Assembly: GCA_910584295.1 (NCBI GenBank) | Contig: CAJTYR010000003.1 | Location: forward strand, 62,001-126,000 | DNA: 64,000 nucleotides | Direction: 5' to 3' | From: an uncultured Christensenella sp. | Lineage (GTDB): Bacteria > Bacillota > Clostridia > Christensenellales > UBA1242 | In this document: one piece after another, positions 8,414 to 16,138 of the stretch | Layout: each line of letters starts with the position of its first letter | Numbering within the stretch: position 1 is the stretch's first letter | Made by a program: the position numbers and the translations under genes | Notes under the pieces: model-generated | What the model was told of the DNA's origin: nothing | What the model saw: the letters and a program-made list of their open reading frames with translations, nothing else | Databases searched by the model: none

Positions 8414-9275
8414 AGTCTCTGTATTCTTTTGGGAAGACAATCAAATATCTTCTTGGCTCTTCGCCTTTTGAAAGGGTTGTCACTCTGTCATCTTCTTGAA
8501 GTGCAAGGTGAAGAATTCTTCTTTCGCTTGCTTCCATTGGCTCAAATTTGAAATATCTTCCGCTTTTTGCCACTTTGTCAGCGGTTCTCTTTGCCAATGC
8601 GGTGAGCGATTCTATTCTTTTTTGACGATAGTTTTCAACATCCAAAACAACTCTTTTTTTATTTTCATTTTTGCAAACCAAAGACATGATGTATGAAAGA
8701 GCCATCATGCAATCGCCATGGTGTCCAATCAGGTCGTTGAGGTTTTCTCCTGTGATGTTGAATCTCACAACTCGATCTTCTTCGATTTTCTCGATTTGTC
8801 CTTCTGTGCCCAAAGCATCCAGAACGCCGTTGACAAATTCTTCAGCTGTGAATTTTCTTTCGCTTCTTTCAGTTTTTTCTTCAGCGGTTGATTCTTCTTT
8901 AACTTCAGTTTCTTGTTTTTCTGCTTTCTTTTCAACTTTAGCGTTTTCTTTTTCAGTTTTCTTTGTTTCTTTTTCTGCAGATTTCTCCGCTTTTTTCTCA
9001 ATTTTTTGTTCGGTATTTGCAATTTTTGCTTTCACAAAATTTTCTGCAAAGTCTTCATCTGCCTCTTCTTCTTTTATGCTTTCTTTAAGTTTTTCTCTCT
9101 TTTCATACTTCTCAAGAGCATCTTCTGAGATTGAAACGAACACTTTTGCTTTTTTCAAAAATCCGCCCTCGTTCAATATTTTGATGTCAACATCTTCTCT
9201 TGTTGCTTTGAGTTCCAAAAGTGCATTTTGCACTGCTTGCTCAATGTTTTTCCCTGTTGCTTCACACGATTTCAT
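8412..9275 (-). CDS. jag: RNA-binding protein Jag/KhpB (SpoIIIJ-associated)
   Basis: A 287-residue Jag/KhpB protein, a KH-R3H RNA-binding protein linked to cell elongation and division in Gram-positives. The N-terminal Jag_N domain is residues 1-55. A highly charged Lys/Glu linker (about 60-140) has low complexity. The KH domain (ITGENLNDLIGHHGDCMMALSY holds a variant of the GxxG loop) and the C-terminal R3H domain (FEPMEASERRILHLAL) follow. Usually yidC, rnpA and rpmH sit upstream in this block; here the upstream neighbour is a divergent kinase gene, so the cluster is interrupted. Confidence 0.93.
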   Translation of the reverse strand: MKSCEATGKNIEQAVQNALLELKATREDVDIKILNEGGFLKKAKVFVSISEDALEKYEKREKLKESIKEEEADEDFAENFVKAKIANTEQKIEKKAEKSAEKETKKTEKENAKVEKKAEKQETEVKEESTAEEKTERSERKFTAEEFVNGVLDALGTEGQIEKIEEDRVVRFNITGENLNDLIGHHGDCMMALSYIMSLVCKNENKKRVVLDVENYRQKRIESLTALAKRTADKVAKSGRYFKFEPMEASERRILHLALQEDDRVTTLSKGEEPRRYLIVFPKEYRD

Positions 9276-9352
9276 TATTTTTCTCCTTTTCCACTAGTCT
9301 TTTCTACTTTATCACATTTGAGAGAAAATAACAATCTTTTTTTACATTTGTT

Positions 9353-9381
9353 TTGAATTTATCTTTCTTTTGTGCTATGAT
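9353..9381 (+). promoter_or_regulatory. Promoter of the guanylate-kinase-like gene
   Basis: TTGAAT (9353-9358) and TATGAT (9376-9381) have a 17-base spacer. GGGAGGT lies before the ATG at 9405. Confidence 0.65.
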
Positions 9382-9404
9382 ACAAACAAATTGGGAGGTA
9401 AGAT

Positions 9405-9956
9405 ATGTTAGTTATTCTTTCAGGTGTTTCTGGCACTGGAAAAAATACAATCATAAATCATCTTTTGTTGGATGCGGAAAATCGTTTTCTTATTAAATCA
9501 GCAACAACACGCGCTCCTCGTGGAGAGGGAATGGACAACAACTATGAATTTGTGACGGATGAAGAATTTGACAAAAGAGAAAAGAATGGAGAGTTTTTTG
9601 AGACCATAAACATCCATACTCACAGGTCAGCGACACAATTTAAGGAGTTGCAAAAAATTGTTGACAATCCACAAAACATATATTTCAAAGACCTTGATGT
9701 GATTGGGACACAAAAGATTACAGATTATCTTAAAGATAAGGCAAAAGTTTTGACAATTTTTGTTGATGTGCCAAACGACATTCTCTATCAAAGATTGATT
9801 GCAAGAGGAGAAACTGACGAAAAGGCAAAACTGCGACTTTCACGAGGAACTTTGGAAAGAGAATACAAAAAATACTATGATTTGGTGATTGACAACATTG
9901 ATCTTGACGAGACTCTCAACACAATCCGTGACAGGTTGAAAAAAGAGGGGTATTAA
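9405..9956 (+). CDS. Guanylate kinase-like P-loop kinase (divergent)
   Basis: A 183-residue protein of the guanylate kinase family (GMP + ATP to GDP + ADP in true members). The P-loop is GVSGTGKNT, with Asn where the family usually has Gly. The GMP-site segment TTRAPRGEG, the Y-x-F block (NNYEFVTDEEF) and GEFFET are present. The family's YGT block that holds GMP is replaced by HTHRSATQ. The lid RLIARGETDEKAKLRLSRG is normal. It may be a secondary kinase paralogue with altered specificity. It stands alone and convergent with the next gene. Confidence 0.75.
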   Translation: MLVILSGVSGTGKNTIINHLLLDAENRFLIKSATTRAPRGEGMDNNYEFVTDEEFDKREKNGEFFETINIHTHRSATQFKELQKIVDNPQNIYFKDLDVIGTQKITDYLKDKAKVLTIFVDVPNDILYQRLIARGETDEKAKLRLSRGTLEREYKKYYDLVIDNIDLDETLNTIRDRLKKEGY

Positions 9957-9962
9957 AAAAAG

Positions 9963-9990
9963 AAACCGCTTCCAAAATAGGATGCGGTTT
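9963..9990. terminator. Bidirectional terminator between convergent genes
   Basis: The AAACCGC / GCGGTTT inverted repeat (inner TTCC/AGGA also pairs partly) has A/T runs on both sides. It separates the kinase-like gene from the ferritin-like gene. Confidence 0.75.
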
Positions 9991-9998
9991 TATTCTTT

Positions 9999-11249
9999 TT
10001 AACTTTTAACTCTGCCGATGTTGATGTTGTCAACTTTTCGATCTTGAAGAGCTTTGACAGGATTTTTTTCTTTCTCAAAACGATAGTCTTGCCCAAAGCG
10101 GGCAATGTGATCATCAATTACTTTATGTCCTGCCTCATCTTTTGGTGCCTTGTTGACTTTCTTTTGATAAGAGAAGAAGTCGGCAGTGTCTGGCAAGTCA
10201 TTGAGATTGATATAACCTTCTCGATTTGCAGTGTTTTCCACTGTGTTTTTGAGAATTTTCCTGACATATTCGATGTTTGAGCCAAGTTTGACAAGTTCTG
10301 GAAATTCCCCTTTTGGAATGACTTCTTGCCAGTCTTTTTTCTCATATTTTTTGAGATTTTTAACTGATGCGTGGAGGTGGGCAATTTCTTGCTCCAAAAG
10401 CATTTCCCAGATTGTTTTGATTCGTTTGTCAGACTCGTCGCATGCCATTGAATAGTAAAGATAACACTCAATATATTCATGCATCAAGCACATTTCAAAC
10501 CAACTTGGATTTGGATCAATAAGACTTCCATACTGGGTGACATGTTGTTCCTCAACCATGCCAATTTCAGTGTAAAGTTCTCTCCCTTTTTGGTTTTTGT
10601 AGAATGCGCCGAGGTTCATATAATAGTTCATTGTTTGTTGTTCGGCCGCAGTGATTATGCTGACTGCACACTCGTCAAAGGGGCTGGCTTTTTTGTTGTT
10701 GATTGGATTTTTAATGCTGTCAAAAGGGTGACGATGGTGAGCGATTGTTGGACGACCTGGGGTGATTTCAGTGTAACCTCCAACATAGGTTTCTGCTTTT
10801 GCTCCCATGTCGGACTCAAGCAAATTGGCATAGCGATACAAATGGTCAAAGTCTTCAAGAAGAGCAAAGTCAAGAGCATCTTTGACATGCTTATCTTTGA
10901 CATGTTGTGCCAAAAATGCAGTGAGATCAACCGCCAATTGCTCATAGCCAATTGTGGTCTCAAGCAGGTTTTCGTCCGCAGGTTTCAAGCCGGCAATAAG
11001 TTTTTGCTGTTGTTGTTCATTTCTTCTTACAAGTGCGATTGTTCGTCTTAAATCGTTGTCACAAGAATGTCTGTGAAACTCGTGACCAAACCACACTGCT
11101 TCATATTCAGTTCCGTTCATCAAAATGCAACGCACTCTTGTGTATGGATCAACTTCGTTTTTGTCATATGGTTTTTGTGCAAGATCCTTCCAACTCATAA
11201 TGCAAGAATCAAGTTTTTTTGGTTTTTCCAAAAATGGGTTAAATTTCAT
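9999..11249 (-). CDS. Ferritin-like di-iron superfamily protein, function unknown
   Basis: A 416-residue soluble protein with ferritin-like carboxylate/His ligand patterns. LLEDFDHLYRYANLLE and MVEEQHVTQYGSL each give an acidic-xx-H step. HEYIECYLYYSMACDES and EMLLEQEIAHLHAS give a second pair. It is far longer than rubrerythrin and has no Cys-rich rubredoxin tail. An N-terminal stretch (about 1-90) is not part of the four-helix core. Many Clostridia carry such ferritin-like proteins of unknown role, perhaps in oxygen or metal stress; that is inference. No signal peptide. Monocistronic. Confidence 0.6.
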   Translation of the reverse strand: MKFNPFLEKPKKLDSCIMSWKDLAQKPYDKNEVDPYTRVRCILMNGTEYEAVWFGHEFHRHSCDNDLRRTIALVRRNEQQQQKLIAGLKPADENLLETTIGYEQLAVDLTAFLAQHVKDKHVKDALDFALLEDFDHLYRYANLLESDMGAKAETYVGGYTEITPGRPTIAHHRHPFDSIKNPINNKKASPFDECAVSIITAAEQQTMNYYMNLGAFYKNQKGRELYTEIGMVEEQHVTQYGSLIDPNPSWFEMCLMHEYIECYLYYSMACDESDKRIKTIWEMLLEQEIAHLHASVKNLKKYEKKDWQEVIPKGEFPELVKLGSNIEYVRKILKNTVENTANREGYINLNDLPDTADFFSYQKKVNKAPKDEAGHKVIDDHIARFGQDYRFEKEKNPVKALQDRKVDNINIGRVKS

Positions 11250-11294
11250 AATACTCCTCCAAAGGTATGGTTGGCATCTTGAAGAGTTTTATAC

Positions 11295-11320
11295 AAAAAA
11301 GTCGTCAAATGACGACCTTT
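11295..11320 (-). terminator. Terminator of the zinc-ribbon membrane protein gene
   Basis: The GTCGTC-ATTT-GACGAC hairpin is followed on the minus strand by TTTTTTG, just after the stop at 11329. Confidence 0.75.
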
Positions 11321-11328
11321 TGTTTTTT

Positions 11329-11652
11329 TTATACACCAGCAAACTTTGCAGCTGTTCCAAGCACTGTTGAAAAAAGAATAATGAACAAGATGACATAAAC
11401 AGCGACAGAAACACCAAATGTGATGCCCCATGCTTTTAAAAATGTTTTTCTTGCAATCGTTCCTTCGGGATACATACAAAGACCAATGATAAGTCCAATC
11501 AATCCCAAAAATAAAGCAAGAACAACACCGAGTCCAGTTTTGGAATCTTTGTATTCAGCTCGATCTTCTTTCTTTTGTTCCAAAGAACACCCACAATTTA
11601 CACAGACAACTGCGTCATTGTTGACTTCCTTTCCGCATTTAGGACAGAACAT
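11329..11652 (-). CDS. Zinc-ribbon membrane protein
   Basis: A 107-residue protein with an N-terminal zinc ribbon (MFCPKCGKEVNNDAVVCVNCG, two CxxC knuckles) and a short charged linker. Two hydrophobic segments follow (GVVLALFLGLIGLIIGLCMY and the one near VAVYVILFIILFSTV). The start at 11652 is chosen because AGGAGG lies about nine bases upstream; the open frame upstream covers the operators. Zinc-ribbon plus two-TM proteins of this type have no settled function. It is divergent from, and probably repressed by, the small XRE regulator next door. Confidence 0.75.
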   Translation of the reverse strand: MFCPKCGKEVNNDAVVCVNCGCSLEQKKEDRAEYKDSKTGLGVVLALFLGLIGLIIGLCMYPEGTIARKTFLKAWGITFGVSVAVYVILFIILFSTVLGTAAKFAGV

Positions 11653-11691
11653 AACAAACAACCTCCTTTTCTTTTGTATAAATATATTATA

Positions 11692-11710
11692 TTGGAACAT
11701 AATGTTCCAA
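11692..11710. promoter_or_regulatory. Operator palindrome 1 (19 bp)
   Basis: The perfect palindrome TTGGAACAT-A-ATGTTCCAA has the core GAACA-N3-TGTTC shared with the site 29 bp away. It lies in the divergent promoter region upstream of the zinc-ribbon gene. Confidence 0.8.
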
Positions 11711-11721
11711 GTCAAGAAAAA

Positions 11722-11738
11722 TAGAACAAATTGTTCTA
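11722..11738. promoter_or_regulatory. Operator palindrome 2 (17 bp)
   Basis: The perfect palindrome TAGAACAA-A-TTGTTCTA has the same GAACA-N3-TGTTC core as operator 1. It overlaps the likely -10 (TAATAT, 11737-11742) of the XRE gene, which fits autorepression. Confidence 0.8.
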
Positions 11739-11749
11739 ATATTTTTTAT

Positions 11750-11956
11750 ATGAGTAAATTTTCACAGAGAATTAAAGAAATTAGATTGGAAAAGGGCATG
11801 TCAAGACAACAACTTGCAGATGCAATGTTTGTGAGTGTCAGGCTTATTTCTTATTGGGAGAATGGTCAAAGAGAATGCGATTTTGATACACTTATCAGAC
11901 TTTCTAATGTGTTGGGCGAGAGTATTGATTATTTGCTTGGCAAAACCGACTTATGA
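11750..11956 (+). CDS. Small XRE-family helix-turn-helix repressor
   Basis: A 68-residue Cro/C1-type regulator that is all HTH: FSQRIKEIRLEKGMSRQQLADAM, then VSVRLISYWENGQRECDFDTLIRLSNVL, ending in the usual IDYLLGKTD. The start at 11750 is where family homology begins. There is no ribosome site, and a TAATAT -10 lies 7 bases upstream, so the mRNA is probably leaderless. Two matching palindromes between it and the divergent zinc-ribbon gene are its likely targets. Confidence 0.9.
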   Translation: MSKFSQRIKEIRLEKGMSRQQLADAMFVSVRLISYWENGQRECDFDTLIRLSNVLGESIDYLLGKTDL

Positions 11957-12046
11957 AAAAATATGAAAAATAAAGTCTAAATAAAGTTTATTATATATAT
12001 TATCTATATGATATAAAAAAGTTTTTCGACGGAAGAGAGTATTTTG

Positions 12047-12075
12047 TTGCAAATTGTCGAATTATGTGGTATGCT
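12047..12075 (+). promoter_or_regulatory. Promoter of the dlt-like operon
   Basis: TTGCAA (12047-12052) and TATGCT (12070-12075) have a 17-base spacer, 20 bases before the first ATG. Confidence 0.5.
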
Positions 12076-12094
12076 ATAAATCAGTGATTTAAGG

Positions 12095-13663
12095 ATGACT
12101 GAGATCGAAATGAATACTTTACTTTTGTATATTGCTGCGGCATTTCTATTGGCTTTTGCGTTTTATTACATAATTCCACTGAAATTCAGGTGGATAGTTC
12201 TTTTGTGCGTCAGTCTTGGTTTTTATGTTGCAATGGACTTGTATCTTATTGTTTTTGCAATCACAACAGCAATAGGTGTCTATTTTTCGGCTCGTGGAAT
12301 TCAAAGAAGAAACGACAAATTGGCAGCGCAGGAAGAGGTCACAGATGAGGACAAAAAGAAAGTTAAGAAATTGAACAAGGCTTCAATTGTTGTAACGATT
12401 TTGTTTAATCTTGCAGTTCTGGGTTTTTTGAAATATTTCAACTTTTTCGGAGAGGCAATTTTTTCTTTCTTAAATTTGTTTAAAGCGGGGGTGACATTCC
12501 GTGCACTTAAACTTTTCTTGCCACTCGGAATTTCTTTTTATACTTTGTCAGCCATTGGATATTTGGTGGACGTTCACAGAAAGAAATATGTTGCCGAGAA
12601 AAACTTTTTCAAAATTTTGACATTTTTGACTTTCTTCCCAAGCATTGTGGAAGGACCGATCATGAGATATGACCAAGACGGCAAACAGATTTTGGAAGGT
12701 CACAAGGCAGAGTATAAAAACATTGCACATGGCGCGCAAAGAGTTATGTGGGGGCTGTTTAAGAAACTTGTCATTGCCGACAGAGTCTATCTTGTTGTGA
12801 AGACGATTTCTGAAGCACCAACAAAATATTCGGGTCTTGCGAGTTTGTTTTTCATTTTGGGTTACACCCTTCAACTCTATGCGGACTTTTCTGGTTTTAT
12901 GGACATTGCCTTGGGACTTGCAGAGATGTTTGGCATCAAACTGACTGAAAATTTTCGTCAGCCGTTTTTTGCAAAAGGACCTCAAGAATTTTGGCAAAGA
13001 TGGCACATCACATTGGGGCTTTGGTTTAAGGAATACATATTCTACAGCGTGGCTTTGACAAATGGAATGAAAAAATTTAGCAAAGCAATAAAGAAAAAGC
13101 ACAAAAATCATTTCACCAAAACATTGCCGACAATCATTGCGCTCTTTTGTGTTTGGTTTTCAAACGGATTGTGGCATGGACCAGAGTGGAAATATATCGT
13201 TTATGGGCTATATTATTTCGTGATAATTGCGATGGGAATGATGATGGAGCCACTTTGGAAAAAAATGTGGGAAAAGATGAAGGTCAATCCAAATGCGGTT
13301 TGGCTTAACATTTTCAGACATCTGCGCACTCTTCTTATCATCTTTGTTGGGGAAACAATTTTTGGTGCAAACAATCTTAAGGATGCATTCTATATTTTGG
13401 GTTCTGTCTTCACACCTTACAAAGGTTCTTTACTTGGCTTTGGCTTGGATTGGAAAGAAGTTGTTGTGCTTGTTGTTGCTGTGGCAGTGCTTATTGTTGT
13501 TGACACGCTCAAAGAGAAGAAGATTGACATTCGAGAAGGTCTTGATGCTTGTGTTTTGCCAGTGAGGTGGGCAGTTTATCTTTCTATGATTGTTGCAGTG
13601 GTGATCTTTGGTGCCTATGGATCTGCTTACACAGGTGCACCATTCATGTATGGAGGTTTTTAA
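12095..13663 (+). CDS. MBOAT-family O-acyltransferase (DltB-like)
   Basis: A 522-residue polytopic membrane acyltransferase of the MBOAT family, closest in layout to DltB, which moves an acyl or D-alanyl group from a carrier across the membrane. Core motifs are FLPLGISFYTLSAIGYLVDV, LQLYADFSGFMDIALG, FWQRWHITLGLWFKEYIFY and SNGLWHGPEWKYIVYGLYY, the last holding the invariant His. About ten hydrophobic segments are visible. ATG at 12095 has AAGGA directly against it; ATG at 12110 is an alternative start. It is the first gene of a five-gene operon. Confidence 0.88.
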   Translation: MTEIEMNTLLLYIAAAFLLAFAFYYIIPLKFRWIVLLCVSLGFYVAMDLYLIVFAITTAIGVYFSARGIQRRNDKLAAQEEVTDEDKKKVKKLNKASIVVTILFNLAVLGFLKYFNFFGEAIFSFLNLFKAGVTFRALKLFLPLGISFYTLSAIGYLVDVHRKKYVAEKNFFKILTFLTFFPSIVEGPIMRYDQDGKQILEGHKAEYKNIAHGAQRVMWGLFKKLVIADRVYLVVKTISEAPTKYSGLASLFFILGYTLQLYADFSGFMDIALGLAEMFGIKLTENFRQPFFAKGPQEFWQRWHITLGLWFKEYIFYSVALTNGMKKFSKAIKKKHKNHFTKTLPTIIALFCVWFSNGLWHGPEWKYIVYGLYYFVIIAMGMMMEPLWKKMWEKMKVNPNAVWLNIFRHLRTLLIIFVGETIFGANNLKDAFYILGSVFTPYKGSLLGFGLDWKEVVVLVVAVAVLIVVDTLKEKKIDIREGLDACVLPVRWAVYLSMIVAVVIFGAYGSAYTGAPFMYGGF

Positions 13664-13664
13664 T

Positions 13665-14627
13665 ATGAAAAAAATTGAAAATAGAAAAACCTTAATCGCA
13701 ATCAGAGTGACATGCTTTTTGCTTGCTGTCCTTTCTCTCTTGCTTGTTTTGTATTATTTTGCCAGACCTGGCTTTGCCAATACTGCCAGAGCTTACAGAG
13801 TTGTGCAAAATGAAACTATTTTTGCGGAAGAAAAAAATACGGTTGATGCTTTGTATGTTGGACACAGCCGTGTGTTTAGTGGGGTTTCTCCGATGGAAAT
13901 TTATGATGAACATGGTATCGCTGGATACAACATCTCACAACCTCTTCAAATGCCTTGGGAAGCATATCAATTCATTTGCGATGTTTTGAAAAAGCAAACG
14001 CCGAAAGTTATTGCTCTTGAAGTGGACCAATTCTTTTATGATCATAAAAAAGCGGACAAAAGATCAGATCTCAAGAGGGCAGCACTTACTCTTTGGCCTT
14101 TCTTGGAAACACATATGTATTGGAAGGATGGATTTAAATTTCCTGATTCAAATTGCTTAAAAAATTATAGATATTTCACAAAAACCGTCGCTGCAAGAGA
14201 AAATAGCAAAATGAATGTAACAGAAAAGAGAGCAAAGATGAAAAAGAGATTTAAGCAAGCGTTCAAGAAAATTTTGAAGCTTTGCGACAAGAAGAAAATT
14301 CAAGTTGTTTTTTTCACAATGCCAACAGTTCATCATTGGAATTACAGTATGCACAACACCATTGCTGATTATGCTGAAAAGCACGACATTCCTTTTCTTG
14401 ACATGAGTCTCAAAGAAGTAAGAGATGAGATTGGAATAAATCTAAACACAGACTACCGAGACAGAGGAGATCACTGCAATTACAGCGGTGCTGTCAAAGC
14501 CTCAAAAGGACTTGGCAAGTTTATTAAAGAAGTTACAACTTTGGAAGACCGAAGAGGACAAAAGAAATATGCAAAGTGGGATAAAGAAGTTGTTGAATAC
14601 AGAAAAACAGTTGGAAAGGCGGTGTAA
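13665..14627 (+). CDS. SGNH-hydrolase-like membrane-anchored protein (DltD-like)
   Basis: A 320-residue protein with one N-terminal transmembrane anchor (about residues 12-32) and an extracytoplasmic SGNH-like domain. The first block is YVGHSRVFSGVSP (G-H-S in place of the usual G-D/S-S) and the last is DRGDHCNYSGA, providing a D-x-H-type pair. DltD has this topology and partners DltB in transfer to teichoic acid. The start is set by GGAGG just upstream, one base past the MBOAT stop. The acceptor polymer cannot be read from sequence. Confidence 0.7.
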   Translation: MKKIENRKTLIAIRVTCFLLAVLSLLLVLYYFARPGFANTARAYRVVQNETIFAEEKNTVDALYVGHSRVFSGVSPMEIYDEHGIAGYNISQPLQMPWEAYQFICDVLKKQTPKVIALEVDQFFYDHKKADKRSDLKRAALTLWPFLETHMYWKDGFKFPDSNCLKNYRYFTKTVAARENSKMNVTEKRAKMKKRFKQAFKKILKLCDKKKIQVVFFTMPTVHHWNYSMHNTIADYAEKHDIPFLDMSLKEVRDEIGINLNTDYRDRGDHCNYSGAVKASKGLGKFIKEVTTLEDRRGQKKYAKWDKEVVEYRKTVGKAV

Positions 14628-14629
14628 AA

Positions 14630-16138
14630 ATGTCAAGAAGAATAAAAAATGTGCTGACATGGCTTGAGGACAGTGCAAAAAGAACTCCAAACAAAATTGT
14701 GTTTGCTGATGAGCATAACGAAATAAGTTACAAAGATTTTGTTCAAGAAGCAAAGACAATGGCGGCGGGACTTGCAAAAATTGTTAAGCCTTGCTCTCCA
14801 GTTGCGGTACTTGGAAATAAGAGCGTGGAAACATTGGTTGCGTTTTTTGCAAGTATTTATGCGGGATGTTTCTATGTTCCACTCAATCCAGCACACCCAA
14901 ATGACAGAAAACAAAGAATTCTCAACAAATTAAACAATCCTTATTTGATTGTGACAAGCGGTGAAATTGCTCCTGACTTTGTTGAGAAATCAAAAATCCT
15001 TACATCTCAAAATTTAAGGGGGGGGGACTTTTTAGATTTTGAGAGCTGTCTTGCTGGTCAGATCGACACAGATCCTCTTTATGTAATCTTTACTTCCGGT
15101 TCAACCGGAGAGCCAAAGGGAATTGCTGTTTCTCATCGCTCTGTTATTGACTTCATTGAAGAGTTTACAGACCAATTTGATATGGATGAAAACGAAGTTT
15201 TCGCATCTCAAGCACCTTTTGATTTTGATGTCTCTGTGAAAGATATATATTCAACCATTAAGTGTGGGGCAACAATGCAAATTGTTCCAAAAGCAAAGTT
15301 TTCTTTTCCAACAATGCTGATTGACTATCTTTGTGAGAGAAAAGTCACAACTCTTGTTTGGGCGGTTTCTGCTCTTTGTATAATTTCAGGCTTTAGGTCA
15401 TTTTCTTACAAAATTCCAACAACAATCAAGAAGGTTTTGTTCAGTGGAGAGGCTATGCCAATCAAACAACTCAACTATTGGAAAAAATATCTTCCAGATG
15501 TCAAATATGTCAATCTCTATGGGCCAACAGAAATCACATGCAACTGCACTTTCTATGAGATACCACAAGGTCCATTTGAAGGTGAAGCTTTGCCAATTGG
15601 AAGAGCGTTCACAAACGAAAGAATAGTATTGCTCAAGGAAGATGGAACAACCACAAAAACTCCAAACGAACAAGGAGAGATTTGTGTGGTTGGGTCAGCA
15701 CTTTCACTTGGGTATTACAACAGTCCAGTTGAGACTGCAAATGCTTTTGTAAAAAATCCAGAGCAAACCGCATATGAAGAAAAAATGTATAAGACCGGTG
15801 ACCTTGGATTCTATGATGAAGATGGGTTGTTGCAATTTTGTGGAAGAAAAGATTATCAAATCAAATATATGGGACACAGAATTGAACTTGGCGAAATTGA
15901 AACCGCAACATTAACGCTTAAAGGAGTTTCTAGAGCGGTTTGTATTTTTGAAGAGAAAAAGCAAAAGATATTCATGTTTTGCCAAAGTGAAATTGAACCC
16001 GCTGAAATCAACACATATTTAAGAACAAAACTCCCAGCATTTATGATTCCGCATCACATCGTTGTGGTGAAGGCTATGCCACTCACCGAAAATGGAAAAG
16101 TCAACAGAAAGAAACTTATGGAGGAATTTGCAGTATGA
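14630..16138 (+). CDS. Amino-acid-adenylating ligase (DltA-like), with an in-frame G9 tract
   Basis: A 502-residue adenylate-forming enzyme that should activate a carboxylic or amino acid as AMP ester and load it on the operon's carrier protein. The P-loop TSGSTGEPKG lies at about 155-164, NLYGPTEIT and YKTGDLGFYDEDG follow, GRKDYQIKYMGHRIELGEIE is the hinge, and NGKVNRK carries the C-terminal catalytic Lys. DltA of D-alanylation is the closest known type by size and operon. Codons 130-133 contain nine consecutive G; by translation, eight or ten G would put a stop within two to six codons. Only two bases separate it from the preceding gene. Confidence 0.85.
   Translation: MSRRIKNVLTWLEDSAKRTPNKIVFADEHNEISYKDFVQEAKTMAAGLAKIVKPCSPVAVLGNKSVETLVAFFASIYAGCFYVPLNPAHPNDRKQRILNKLNNPYLIVTSGEIAPDFVEKSKILTSQNLRGGDFLDFESCLAGQIDTDPLYVIFTSGSTGEPKGIAVSHRSVIDFIEEFTDQFDMDENEVFASQAPFDFDVSVKDIYSTIKCGATMQIVPKAKFSFPTMLIDYLCERKVTTLVWAVSALCIISGFRSFSYKIPTTIKKVLFSGEAMPIKQLNYWKKYLPDVKYVNLYGPTEITCNCTFYEIPQGPFEGEALPIGRAFTNERIVLLKEDGTTTKTPNEQGEICVVGSALSLGYYNSPVETANAFVKNPEQTAYEEKMYKTGDLGFYDEDGLLQFCGRKDYQIKYMGHRIELGEIETATLTLKGVSRAVCIFEEKKQKIFMFCQSEIEPAEINTYLRTKLPAFMIPHHIVVVKAMPLTENGKVNRKKLMEEFAV
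15018..15026 (+). repeat. Poly-G tract (G9) in the DltA-like ligase gene
   Basis: Nine consecutive G, in frame. G8 reads AGG GGG GGG ACT TTT TAG (immediate stop); G10 reads to TGA six codons on. A candidate slipped-strand switch. Confidence 0.9.

Noticed and set aside
8671..9297. Long plus-strand frame of 208 codons opposite jag
   Set aside because: Ser/Phe-rich mirror of the Lys/Glu-rich Jag linker; no ribosome site or family resemblance.
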